A DNA stretch of 37,500 nt, taken from the NCBI GenBank assembly GCA_016946835.1, contig JACVTC010000027.1, positions 1,227,501-1,265,000 on the forward strand, read 5' to 3'. A program made the position numbers and the translations under genes. Of this stretch, positions 1 through 12,536 are shown in pieces (positions within the stretch are counted from its first letter, which is position 1; the number at the start of each line of letters is the position of its first letter). Source of the DNA: Neocallimastix lanati (nom. inval.) (taxonomy: Eukaryota; Neocallimastigomycota; Neocallimastigomycetes; Neocallimastigales; Neocallimastigaceae). The notes under the pieces are model-generated. The model was given only the letters and a program-made list of their open reading frames with translations. It did not search any database and was not told the origin of the DNA.

Positions 1-85
1 CTATATTTTTAAAAATTCAAAATTTAATTTCATATATTTAAATTAATTTTTTTTAAAAAATTTCTAAATTATATAATTATTTTAT

Positions 86-3000
86 TTAAATTGCATTAAT
101 TCTGGCCTTTAACTTTTCATTTTCCTTTTCGAATCTAGAAGCACGTTCACGTTGTTCATTAGCTTCACGTTCAATTCTACGCTTTGCAATTTGTAAGTTA
201 CTTTCAGATAATTCAAGTTCTTCAATTTGGGCCTTCATCTTCTTTATCTTACCTTCGTTTCTTTCCATATCTTCTTCATATTTGGCCTTATACTTTTCTT
301 TTTCTTGTAATTGGTTTTGTAAGTCACGAATGGTTCTTTCAGTCTTACGAGCATTTTGTAACAATTGCATCTTTTCTTTGGACTCAGCTTCAAGTTGTTG
401 TGAAACATCATCAAGACGAGCTTGTATTCTTGAAATGTTTCTTGAATTATCATTAAGAGCACAAGTTTCTAATTCAGAAATACGGGAATTAAGTTCCTTA
501 ACTTGCTTTTCAAGTGCAATCTTAGAACGTTCTAACTCAAGAGCAATTTGTTTTTCCTTTTCTAATTCAGAATGTATACCATCTTGTTCAGAGCTCTTCT
601 TTCTTAACTCTTCAATAGTTGTGTTGTATTCGTCTTGTTGTTCATCTAATTTAGATTGAAGTTCGTTAAGTTGAGTTTCCATAGTTTGGGTATTACGTTC
701 AAGGTTTTGTTTTGCCTTTGATAATTGTAAAGTCTGTTCGTTGAGATCTTCAACTTGACTTTCAAGAGTCTTCTTTGACTTTTCAGCAATTCTCAATTTA
801 ACTTCGGCATCTTCAAGACTACTCTTCATATCACTTAACTTTGAGTTAATTTCATTCTTTTGGTTTTCTAATTCGTCACTACGAGCAACCGCTTCATCCT
901 TCTTTTTAGTAATTTCTTCAATTCTGTTTTCTAACTTTTCCTTGTCCTTCTTCCATGATTGTAATACACGACGATCCTTATCCCATTCGGCTGTAATATC
1001 ATTAATTTGTGTTTCAAGATTCTTTTTAGCTTCCTTAAGAGTTAATACTGATGCTCTTTCCATTTCAAGTTCTGTTGCTAAGTTTTGGTTCTCCTTTAAT
1101 AACTTCTTTCTAGTGTTTTCAATTATTTCATCACGTTCGTTAATTTCATTTTGGTACTTATTGTTGTTCGATTCAAGTTCTTGTTGAAGGTTTTGTTTCA
1201 TTATTTCAAGATCTTGCATATCTTGAGAATCTTCGTCAATCTTTTCTTGGAGATTTTGAAGTTGATCTTCCAATTGCTTGTACTTTTCTTCGTATTGCTT
1301 AAGATCTTTAGCTGAATCTTGTAAGCTTTCTTCCATTTCCTTAAGTTGTAATTTAAGAGAACCTTCTGCCTTTTCAGCCTTAATTAAGTTCAATTCAGTT
1401 TGATCTAATTTAGAAATAGCGGTATCATATTTAGCTTTTAAGGATTCATAGGTTTCGTTTAATCCTTCATTTTTCATTTGTTCTTGACTTAATTGAGCTT
1501 CAAGATCCTTAACATCAGCTGCAAGTTTTTTACGTTGGTTAATTTCTTCATTCTTAGCAGTAAGTTCTTGGTCAAGAGTGTTCTTTAATTCATCATTTTC
1601 ATCAGTCATCATTTTCTTTTGCTTTTCTAATAAGGCAATAGTCTTGTCCTTGTCTTCAAGATCTTGTTCCTTAATTCTCTTATCAGCGAACAAGGCCTTT
1701 CTGGAATCTTCCAACTTTTCAATCTTTTCTTCAAATTCAGCTTTAATCTTTTTCTTTATTTCATCTATATTAGCGGCACTGCTCTTTTCTTGGGCATCTC
1801 TTAAGTCATCTTCCATTTCTTCTAAACGTTCAGTTAAGTCTCTGTTTTGCTTTTCTAGGTTCTTCTTTGCATCACTTAATGAATCCTTTTCAGTTAAGAC
1901 TTGTTCGTATTCAGCATTAACAGATTCTAATTGAGCGTCAACTTGTTTCTTAGCTCTCTTTAAGGCATCAAGTTCTTCAACAATCTTTTCCATATCGCTT
2001 TGAATATTATTAGATTTTTGTTCTTGAATACGTGTCAATTCTTCAAAGTTCTTGCATTCCTTTTCTTTACTTTCTAATTTACTATTAAGTTCCTTAATAA
2101 TAGCTTCTAATTTCTTATTAGACTTCTCCATTTCAGCCTTATTCTTAGTGCTCATTTCAGCATTACTAGAAGCATTAGCTATTTCATTTTCTAATCTCTT
2201 CTTTGCCTTAATTAATTCATTCTTGGCAGCAATTTCTTCATCAAGTTGTTCACCCAATGAATTAACTTCTTTGTACAACATCTTTCTGGTTTCTTCCATT
2301 TGATTATCTTTGTCAACCAGGTCTTGTTCAGCCTTTTGCTTGTATTTAAGGAATTGTTGTTCAATGACCTTCTTTCCTTCTTCAGCCTTATCCTTTTGGT
2401 TGGTCATATCTTCAAGTTGTTCCTTAAATTCAGCAAGTTGACTTTCTAAGCTACGATTAGCCTTTTCTAAGTCATGAATATTGTTACTAGTGGTACTATC
2501 GTTAATCAAAGTTTGTAATTCATTTTCTAAATCGTTCTTCTTACGATTAACAGTGTCATAATTATGCTTTAAGTTTTCAAGTTCATCATTTAATGAATCA
2601 ATAGTAGATTGAAGCTTTTTAGTTTGAGATTCAATGAGAGCACGATCACGTTGTTCACTTTCTAATTGTTGAGTAACTTGGCTAAGTTGGTTTTCAGCAT
2701 TCTTAGTTGCTCTTTCAGCAGCTCTAGAAACATCATGTTCATGTTCAACTTCATGTTTCAAATCTTCAATTTCAGCAACTAAACGTGATTTAGTCTTTTC
2801 TAAAGTTTGGTTACTGTTTTCAGCAAGAACTAATTTATCCTTAACTTCAGCAAGCTCCTTTTCAATTTTCTTCTTAGAAGAATCAAGTTCATCAACTTTA
2901 TCTTTATTTTCTTTATTAAACTTCTCTTTGTATGAATCAAATTCACTGCTCTTTTGAGTTAACTTTCTTTGAAGATCATTGTTATTTGCTTCAAGTTCAT

Positions 3001-6000
3001 CATTTTGTTGTTGTAGTTCATTAATGTTATTACTGAGTTTTGTCTTAGCGTCTTCTAAAATTTTCTTCTTGTTAACTTCTTCTTCTAATTCATTTTGTAA
3101 GTTTTCGGCTTGTTTCTTGAATTGAATCTTTTCACGTTCAAGAGTTTGGTTCTTGCTTTCAAGTTCATCAGCACGAGTGTTTAAGTTCTGAATTTGCTTT
3201 TCCATTGAACTCTTCGCTACAATTAAATCGTTTAATTGACTCTCAACTTCTTCAGAATGCTTTTGAGATTCTTGGAGGTTGTCTTCTAATTGACGACAAC
3301 TCTTTTCTAATTTAGCAACATTCTTTTTTGAATCTTCTAACTTTTCAGTCAATTCATTGACTTTCTTTTCAAGTTGAGACTTTGCTTGTCTTAGATTCTC
3401 ATTTTCATGTTGAAGTTCTTCAATTTCAGCTTTTAACTTTTCAATTTGAGAATTAGTCTTACGTCTAGTATCTTCTAATTCCTTAGTTGTATCTTCAAGT
3501 TGACTCTTCAAGCTACTCATTTCAGCTTCACGAATCTTTCTAAGTTCATTTTGCTTAGTTTTATCATCATCATTAGCTTGCATAACATCGTGAAGATTAT
3601 CAATTTCACTTTCAAGCTTGTTCTTTTGAGCAATAAGCTTTTGACGCTCTGCCTTTTCATTTTCTAAATCGGCTTCTACGGTTTGAAGCTTAAGAGCAAG
3701 TTCTCTTCTGGCCTTTTCGACATTTTCCTTTTCAGCTTCAGTTTCGTTAATTTGGTTAGTCATATTTTCAATGTTTTTATCTCTTTTTTGAACAGAGTTT
3801 TCAAGTTCTTGCTTTGCTCTAGTAAGATCTTCAACAGTTTCTTTTGTTGCTTTTAATTCCTTTGCTAAGTCATTCATCTTCTTAGTAAGTTCTTCTTTGG
3901 CCTTTTGTTCATTTTCTAAGTTACTTTGAATTTCACTGGCGTTATTTTGAAGTTTAGCCTTAATTTTCTCTAATTCTGATTCTTTATCATGAGCTGCACC
4001 AAGGTTTAAGTTTAACTCATTCAATTGTTGCTCCAAGTTCTTCTTTTCACTAGTTAATTTATCAATTTCATCTGTATTATTTTGGATGTTTTCTTTTAAT
4101 TGATTAATCAATTGCTCTTCTGCTTGCTTTTCCTTTTCATACTTTTCAATAATATTCTTTCCTTCTTCTAATTGATCATTCAATTTTTCAAGATCAGAAT
4201 TTAACTTACTATTTTGTTTTTTTGCTTCTTCATATTGAGTTTCAATATTTTCTAATTCCGTCTTAGCTTCAGTCAATCTTTCTTGGATGTCTTGGTTCTG
4301 AGTTCTGTAGTTCTCTAACATATCATCCTTTTCACTCATCATATTTCTTTCACTTTGAAGCTCTTGTTCTAATTGTTGTCTCTTTTGTTCAAGATCATTG
4401 TTAAGAGCTTCAAGTTTAGACTTTTCTTCAGCTTCTTTAGTAGCCTTAGCTTCCCATTCTTGAGCTAATTCATCCTTCTTCTTTAATTCTTCATCAACTC
4501 TAGTAACATTTAATAAAGGCTTGACCTTGGTGTATAACTTCCACCAAGACCATTCCTTAAGAGTAACATAGACTCTAGCGTTCTTTTGAATGATACGAAT
4601 AGCGTGAAGACGATCAAGAATAATCTTGAAGTTCTTTCTAGCTTTGTAACCTCTCCATATGGCTTGAATCTTTTTAACAATTTTAGATAATTCAATGTCT
4701 CTTAATTCTTCTAATTCGGCTAAAACACCAGCCTTGAAGAAAACCTTACTACTACCCATTCTATACTTTGCTTTATCTAAATTCAAAGTATCAAGAATGA
4801 TTTGTGAAGCGTGACGACCATCCATAAAACCTTCTGGAATGTTCTTTTGGGCTAAGATTTCATAACGCTTTCTGAATTCAGCAAATGGTAACCTATTAGG
4901 GAAACCATTTCTACAAATTCTAATACCTTCAAGTACACCATTACATCTAAGTTGTTCAAGAATAAGTGGAATATCTAATTTACCTGGCTTCTTTTCGTTA
5001 TTTGGAATAATACATCTTACAAAGTGTGGTTCAGTAGAGTACAATTGGGTCATTAAAAGTTGTAATTGTTCTTTATGTTTGCTAGCAACTGTTCTGAAGG
5101 ATCCCTTCTTTTGGTTAGTTCTATGGTTATTTTCAGCAGAATCCAAATAATCAGAGAAGAGATTAGCAACAAAACTATTTGAAGAATTTGCGAATAATCT
5201 GGTTACATTTTCGTTTAATGGATCCTTGTTCTTATCAAGCCATCCAGAAACATTATATTCTACAGTACCAGCGTAGTGACATAATTTGAAACCATCACCA
5301 AATCTTGGAACTTCGTATTTGTTGGACTTTCCTTTCCATAATCCATTCAATTTATCAATGAAAGTCTTATCAGTAGCTTTTGGCATAACACATTCTTCAT
5401 CTAAACATGAGAGAATACCAATTGGTGATGTTTTTTCAATTAAATCAATAGTTGGTTGTAAATCGAGACCGAAATCAATGAATTCCCATTCAATACCTTC
5501 TCTTCTGTATTCTTCTTGTTCTAAAATGAACATATGATGGTTGAAAAATTGTTGAAGTTTTTCATTAGTATAGTTAATACAGAGTTGTTCAAAACTGTTG
5601 ACTTCAAAGATTTCAAAACCAGCAATATCAAGAACACCAATAAATGTAGTCTTTGAGAAGTCCTTATCTAAGGTTAAGTTAATAGTATCAACTAATTGTT
5701 GGAACATTCTTTCATATAATACTCTAGCCAAAGCTTCAATAGAGTATGTAACTTGTTCCTGATTCTTAGCTTGAGTAACCCAATCTCTACCAGCCTTAAT
5801 CTTTGGTTTTAATAATCCTCTAACAAATTCATCAACATCAATACCTAATAAATGACAAACCTTTTCAGCTGCAGAAGTATCTGGAAGTTGAGCTTGATCT
5901 TGTCTATCATTAACTGGTTTAATGTTACCAAGATGTAATACAGCAGCAACAATAGCAAAGAAGTTTAATTGCTTTTCATCATTTATTCCCATAACTCTCA

Positions 6001-7666
6001 TTGATTCCTAAAATATATAATTTATTAATAAATGATATAAATATTTAGGAACTTGTAAAAAATTAAATATTTTTACAATATACATACACATAAATCTTTA
6101 AAATCTGCAGCATCATCAACATCATCAATATTCTTATTGGAATTCTTGACAAATTCATAATCATTTAATGTTTTGTCCAATAATAATGATTCTTTTAAAT
6201 ATATTAATTATATATTAATATAAATTCTTTAGATTAATTTTAATTTTATTATGTTTTCTTACTTTTAAGATCAATAGATCCACCCTTTAACAACTGATAG
6301 AACACGTGATAATTTCTTTCCTTTGGAGTTTGATGAGTAACACGAGACTTTTCAAATAAATACTTCTTAATGTTGGCACCACCAATTTGACCACTAGCGT
6401 TAAATTCAATTCTAATGAATTTACCCTATTTAAAATAAAAGATAAATACATATTAATATATGTTCATTTTTATTTTAATATATATATTTTAAATATGTGT
6501 TAATAACTTTATCAATATATTAATACTAATAATAATATTATTATACTTACAAATCTAGAAGAATTGTTATTTCTTACTGTTTGGGCATTACCGAATGATT
6601 CCAAAATTGGATTTGCTTGCAAAATTTGATCTTCTAAGTTACCACTTTTATCTTTACCATGTCCACCAGCAATTGCAGCAAGATATTGGATAACTTTTTT
6701 AGTATTTTCAGTTTTACCTGCACCAGATTCACCTCTATATTATTTTATTGATAAAATAATATTTAATAAATATTATTAATATAAAATATTAAATAATATT
6801 TTTTTAGGAAAAAAAAAAACTTTAATGAAAATAATTAATATATTAAATAATAATATGAAATAATTTACGTAATTAAAATAGATTGATTTTCATGATCTTG
6901 CAACATATCTAAATAAGCCATATCTGATGTAGCATAAATGTGTGGTTCTGCTTCACCACGTTTTTTACCTTTATAATTTTGAATATACTGATCATTATAA
7001 ATTTGAATTTTGAAATATGGATTAACGGCAACCAAAAATAGACCAGAATAAGTCTAATAAATATGATAAATTTGTTTCATATATATAAAATATTGTAATT
7101 GTATAATATATATATTAAATATTAATGATTCCATTTATATTTTTTTTAAATTTTTTAAAAATTTAAAAGTTATTCCTATTTATACATACATAAATAAGAT
7201 TTGAATGATAACGAAGACGTAAATTATGTATGACTGATGCTTCATTTAAGTGTGTTAAGTCAGCCATATCTTCGACTTTGTCGAATTTTGGTGGATTCAT
7301 TTTTTGAAGGTCATTTCCATGAACTGTTCTTTTCTATATTTTTTATTTTATATAAAAATCTTTTTTGAATATTTTTTTTTATATAATATGATTTAAAATA
7401 TAATAATATTACTATTTTTTAAACTTACATCACCATTATCTAATTCAACTACAAAATTATCTCCATCTTGAGATATAATTCTACCTGCTATATAACCCTC
7501 ATCTTTATCTGTGACCTATTGAAAATTATTATATAATTAAAGTAATATTTAATTTCAATGTTTATTTAAATGATTTTTGAAATTTTATTTCACTTTATCT
7601 TTAAATAATAATAATAATTACCCAAGTATAATTTTTAGATGACCAGTTATCTTCTGCAGAACTCAT
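86..7666 (-). CDS. Class II myosin heavy chain, complete (8 exons, about 2277 aa)
   Basis: Conventional two-headed actin motor. Exons (minus): 7666-7622, 7515-7429, 7333-7190, 7053-6869, 6734-6551, 6425-6263, 6191-6088, 6007-86; phases close throughout. The start is the ATG of [15 protein letters not shown], which leads into the SH3-like N-terminal subdomain. Motor landmarks: P-loop GESGAGKT at residues 155-162, switch I NNNSSRF at 209-215, switch II DIAGFE at 431-436, the SH1/SH2 region around [12 protein letters not shown] near 655, and the converter end VFFKAGVL near 726. The lever arm has one clear IQ motif ([11 protein letters not shown], about 745-765) and a degenerate second one before [14 protein letters not shown] (about 790-803). 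From there to the end is a heptad coiled coil of about 1,470 residues with no proline seen. Class II assignment is secure from the motor sequence plus rod; fungal class I and V tails differ. All seven introns lie in the 5' 1.7 kb. Confidence 0.95.
6008..7621 (-). other. Intron cluster in the 5' part of the myosin gene
   Basis: Seven introns of 71-136 bp: 7516-7621, 7334-7428, 7054-7189, 6735-6868, 6426-6550, 6192-6262 and 6008-6087. All are GT..AG, with donors of the GTAAGT/GTAAAT/GTATGT kind, and almost pure A/T. The remaining 5.9 kb of the coding region is uninterrupted. Boundaries were chosen so that the reading frame and conserved motor residues continue across each junction; the P-loop GESGAGKT follows directly after the 6735 acceptor. 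Confidence 0.85.
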
Positions 7667-9399
7667 TATTTATTCTAGTAATTTATTATAAATTAATAAA
7701 AAATATTATTAATTAATAATTTTATCAATTAATTTCAATTACAATTTCATTATAACAATGATATTTAATTATCAATATATATTATTTTGTAATTTTTAAA
7801 CATTCACTAATAAAACTTCCATTATTCATGTTAATTTATATACTTACATTGTGTAAATAAAAATTTAAAGGAATAAAATATATATAAATCAATAAAAAAA
7901 ACCCAATTAAATTTATGTATAATTAAATTTATGTATATCAATAAGTGTCTTATTTTTAATTTTTATTCTATAAAATTCCTGAATTTGTTTTTTCGCTGAA
8001 GAACAAAATAAAAATATATATATATAATTTTTTTTTTAATTTATTCTTTAATAAATGTATATTATTTAAAACTTTTATATGAATAGAATTAGCATATAAA
8101 AAAATAAAACTATAAATTTATTTAGTTTTTAAAGATAAAATTAAAATAATTTTATTTTTATTTTTAATTATCATAAAAACATATATAATTAAATTTTATA
8201 TGGAAATATATATATTTTTTTATTTAAAATATATAAAAAAAAAAAAAAAAAAAAAAAAAATTAACTATATTTAAAATATTATATTTAAAATTCTATTTAA
8301 AGTTCATTATGTTGGAATTTATTAACTTTTTTAAAAGTAATATCGTTGTATGAATCTTAAGTTTATATATTAAAAATTTTATTTTTATATGTTTTTTTTT
8401 TTTATCGAAGATCCACATTTGAATGAATAAATTCTAATAACATAAATTATTATTACTATATAAAATAGAATAAATGAAATAATATTACAAATTTTATATT
8501 AAAATTAAAAAATTGAATATATAAAACAAGTAATTTTAATTTTTTTATTATAGTTAAATATAAAAAAATAAAATTATAAATATTTTTTAATAAAACTACT
8601 ATATCATACCCATAATCAGAATTAAAAAGATTTAATAAAAAAAAAAATTTTTTTTAAATCTAAATTGAATTTATATATACATGAGAATTGATTATTTTTA
8701 ATAATTTTATTTTATTTTTATTTTAATAGATTATATATAGATGGTAATTTTAATTAATTATGCAATTGGAAACTTTTGATATTATATTGATTAAGGTTTC
8801 ATGCTTTATTATATCACTTTTTTATATTTTCAGAAAATATTAATTAAAAAGGTAAATCTTATATATAATATTTATTTTATTAAAACTCATATCACATATA
8901 TTTTTAATATTTTGATATTGAACTTTACTTTTAACATATATACTTTGTAATTGAAAGTCTATATATATAACTATATTTAAAGTATATATAAAAGTATATA
9001 TAAAATAAAATTAAAAAGAAAAATTCTTATTAGTTATGAGAAATAATTAAAGAAAATAAAATAAAAGCATATATGATATAATTAAAAATTAAAAATTTTT
9101 AAATTTAAGATTAAAAATTAATAATTATGATTAATAATATAAATTTTATTTAAGCTAAAAAAAAACATGTTAATAAAATAATTTTATTATAAAATTTCAT
9201 ATAATATATTATTAATTTCAATAATAATAGATTTTAATTTTAATAATTAATAAAAAGAAATATTTTTATTAATATTTTATTTTAAAACAAGAAAAAAAAA
9301 ATAATAATAAAAATGGTAATAAATAATAATATAATTATTAATTATTATTTAAATGTTTCTAAATATATATTTTTTATTAATAGACATAAATAAACTGTA
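7667..9399. other. A/T-rich intergenic DNA upstream of myosin
   Basis: No open frame or domain that I can support. It should contain the myosin promoter and 5' UTR. It holds an A run at about 8236-8260, T runs, and a small tandem copy (AATTAAATTTATGTAT twice, near 7905-7936). A few mixed-base islands (about 8400-8440, 8740-8800) could be coding relics but are too short to assign. Confidence 0.6.
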
Positions 9400-9419
9400 T
9401 TTTATCAAAATATCTTATA

Positions 9420-9990
9420 AAATAATTTGAAGAAGTGTATAAGTTTTATGATAAAGACAGTAATAATGAAATAAATTGTTTAGTTTTTTGTGATACTGTA
9501 ATATATTTAGGATATGTTTCAAAAGATTCAGATTAAAAAGAAATAGCATTAAATTTAAAAATAAATTGAATTTAGAAAATTTTATTGTATTAATGAAAGG
9601 ATAAATAAGTAATAATGATACATAATCACATTTTGAAGATGATAATGGAAATTTACATGAAAAAAAAATTTAATCATTTTAAAAAAATATAAGAAAACTT
9701 TTAAAACCTGGGGAAATTAAGGAATTTTTAAATATATTTGTATTTGAGAAGAACAATAAAAATATCAATGATTTTAATAAAAAATTAAATCCATAAATGT
9801 CATTTAATTTTTATTATCTATCTATTTTCTATAAATATATATGACAGCGTCGAAAGCAAAGAAGAAATTTTGATACAGATTCGAAAGATAATATCAATTC
9901 ATATGGAACTATCATCAATGAATGAGAGGAGTTAAGAGGTCCTTTCATCCTCAAAGCATTAAATGTACTTTTTTTAATAATTTTTTTTAC
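9420..9990 (+). pseudogene. Decayed coding region, family not recognised
   Basis: A run of islands with coding-like composition in otherwise A/T-only DNA. In successive plus-strand frames they read EEVYKFYDKDSNNEINCLVF and then CDTVIYLGYVSKDSD (about 9429-9535), SHFEDDNGNLHEKK (about 9625-9665), and RKLLKPGEIKEFLNIFVFEK (about 9690-9750), with stops between them. A more G/C-rich stretch at about 9841-9966 follows with no long open frame. Stops and frame changes with no matching splice signals point to a dead gene. I could not name the family. It could be the upstream part of the ankyrin-like relic at 11.0-12.0 kb, but nothing ties them together. Confidence 0.45.
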
Positions 9991-10570
9991 AACATATTTT
10001 TTAATAAATATTAAATTAATAAATAAAGTTTATTCTAAGTTTGAAAAAAAACGAAACATAACATAAATATATATATTTATAATTAAACAATAAAAAAAAT
10101 GTTATATAAAGTAAATATATATAATGACATTCTAATTAATATTATTTTATATATCCTGTTATAGATGAAATATATATAAATTGAAAATATATTTAAAAAA
10201 TAACATCGAAAAAATTACAAAATAAACAATATATATTTTATTATTAAATAATAATAAACATTTTAAAAATGTATATTTATATAAATATATTATAATATAT
10301 AATATTTTTAATAAATTTAAAAATTATTTTAACAAATTTCAAAAGAAATAATATTTATAATAAATACTATAAAAATATTATATAGAGTATTTTTATAATA
10401 AAATTTTCAATTTATAAAATATTTTCTTTAAATAATATAACTCGTATTTAATATTAAATACAAATTAAATCAAGATAATAGTTTATATGTATATTATTAA
10501 ATATTAAAAATAGCATAACTTTAATTGTAATTTTTATAATTTTTAGTTTTATTTTTTTTCAAAAAATTTT
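9991..10570. other. A/T-rich spacer
   Basis: Almost exclusively A/T, with short TATA-type dinucleotide runs. No coding island, RNA gene or tandem repeat seen. Confidence 0.6.
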
Positions 10571-10760
10571 TTAATACTTTACTCTTTTATACTATTTCAC
10601 TATTTATTTTATTTTATTCATTCTGTACTTTAATTATATTCAAATCCTACTATTTATTTTATTGTCTTTAATCTTCTACTTTAACTATATTCATATTCTA
10701 TTATTTATTTTATTTTATTATATTTAATCTGTACTTTAATTATATTCCTATTCTATAATA
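10571..10760 (-). repeat. Small, diverged cluster of the satellite unit found at 27.8-30.6 kb
   Basis: Read on the minus strand this holds about three and a half imperfect copies of a roughly 55-60 bp module. Each has AAATAGTAG-like sequence, an A/T stretch, AAAGTACAGATT or a variant of it, then a few AAAAT pentamers. The same landmarks in the same order define the A-type unit of the large array at 27841-30590, which is read on the plus strand. Here the pentamer tracts are only two to three units long and the copies are more diverged. Confidence 0.7.
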
Positions 10761-11020
10761 ACCTTTTTAAATTTCATTAATAATATTCCTAATTTAATCA
10801 TTCCAAAAGAAAATAAATGAATTAGAATATATGAAAGATGTTATTTTTATTTTTATTCTAAATTATTGAATAGATTTTTTTTTTCAAAAAATATTAATTT
10901 ATTTAATAGTTGTATTATTTTTCATAAATTCTGTTAATATATTTATTATAGTTACAATATATAATTAGTTTATATATGATATAAATAAAAATAATTTAAA
11001 AAAGAATGCAAATTACCAGA
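10761..11020. other. A/T-rich spacer
   Basis: Spacer between the repeat cluster and the ankyrin-like relic. Nothing recognisable. Confidence 0.5.
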
Positions 11021-11024
11021 TTTA

Positions 11025-11990
11025 AGGTTAACTGGAACTGATTACTAGATGATAATACTTCTTTTCATGTTGCTATAATTCAAGATGACTATGAACTTGT
11101 ATCGTTACTATTATTTAAATGCAAATATAAATATAAGAAACCATAATAAAGTCAAATAAATAATGATTACTAAAATAATGGAATATCCGAATATATATAA
11201 AATTTTATTAATGCATTAAAATGCACGTATTATATATGAACCTAATAATTAATTATTCTCTAAAAGATAAAATATTAATAATATTAATAATTGAAGTACA
11301 ATTAAGGGGAAATCTAAACAACCAAAAAGAAATAAATTGCTTTTTTTCATTAAATTTTAATGATAGAGATAATTTTAATATATCTACTCAAATATCTAAT
11401 TCCCTATAGAAGAAGGAAAATTAAATACTAAAATTAATGAACACAATTTAAATATACTTATTTCAGTAATATTTATAAAAGAAAAAATTTTTTTTTTCAT
11501 AAAAGATATTTTCCAAAATATTACTTTACAACTTTCAATATGAAATATTAAGGAAATATTTATTCCTTACTTATTAGCAGATGAAAATAAAACAACTTCA
11601 TTGATGAAAACAGGTTATCAATACTGAAAAACTAATTGAAAAAATGCTTGTGTAAATATAAACGATAAAATAAAATATTAGAATGGACAACTTTAAGAGG
11701 TCAAAATGAAGTTTTGCAAAAATAATTAAAAATAGAGCAAACCATAATAAAGTAAATGGTGAAGGAAAAGCACTTTCAATAATATATAACATTATATAGC
11801 ATCTATATATAGTACATCAAAAAAAAAAAAAAAAATTGTTACATTGTTAAATCTTTGTTCTAATATAAATAAAAAAGTTATATCAAGAAATTCAAAAACA
11901 CTAATTTTAGCATTTTTAAAAATTTAATTTAACATTGTAAATAAAATATAAAAATGAGGTGCAGGATTTAATAATGATATTTAATAGATT
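11025..11990 (+). pseudogene. Decayed ankyrin-repeat gene
   Basis: Fragments in different plus-strand frames match the ankyrin-repeat pattern (loop, TPLHxA-like helix, xxxVxxLL, then xANIN-like turn). At 11042-11101 it reads DDNTSFHVAIIQDDYELVSL; a one-base shift then gives LNANINIRNHNKVK. At about 11645-11790 it reads NACVNINDK, later TTLRGQNEVL and ANHNKVNGEGKALSII. At about 11835-11920 it reads LLNLCSNINKKVISRNSKTL followed by ILAF. The string AACCATAATAAAGT occurs at two equivalent turn positions (near 11140 and 11740), as expected of internal repeats. Multiple frameshifts and stops, without matching splice sites, indicate a pseudogene. Ankyrin genes are a large family in gut chytrids. 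Confidence 0.6.
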
Positions 11991-12536
11991 TTAGGGGATG
12001 CTTTCCTTATGAAAATTCTAGTCATAATTTTTAGATAGTTACTGAAAATTTTATAACATCACAAAAGATAGATAATTATTGAAATTAAAGGTAAAAACAA
12101 TAGTAAAGATATAATATAGATATAATAATGATATACAGTTAATATATTAATATTATACAATAAAATTAGAATATTTTGAAATGAAGTATTTTATGATTAT
12201 TTTATTATAAAAAATTTTTTTTATCCATACTTTCAAATAAAAGTACTTATTAAGAGAAAGTAAAAAATAAAAAAGCAAAAATTCTTATATTGAAGTAATT
12301 TATAAATATTAAAAAAAAAAACTTCTATTAATAAATGAGTAAAAATTATTATAATTTCTAATTGTTCAATATTAATTATATTTAATAAAAATAATTTTTT
12401 TTTTTAAAAAAAAAAAGTTATATTCATAAAATTAATATTAAAGTTTATTAATATATTTATTTATGGTTGAATATAAATTAATGAAAATTTTTGGAATTAT
12501 TTTTCATTTTTGTAAAAGAATTAATTCAAATTATAT
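11991..12536. other. A/T-rich spacer
   Basis: Homopolymer-rich (T run then A run near 12396-12417). No supported gene. The relic on the left may extend slightly into it. Confidence 0.5.

Noticed and set aside
184-5537. Several open frames of 60-125 codons antisense or out of frame to the myosin gene
   Set aside because: Shadows of the coiled-coil rod and motor; no independent coding features.
11221-11792. Short open frames of 62-64 codons in this stretch
   Set aside because: They are A/T-biased frames that cut across the ankyrin-like islands in the wrong frame or strand.
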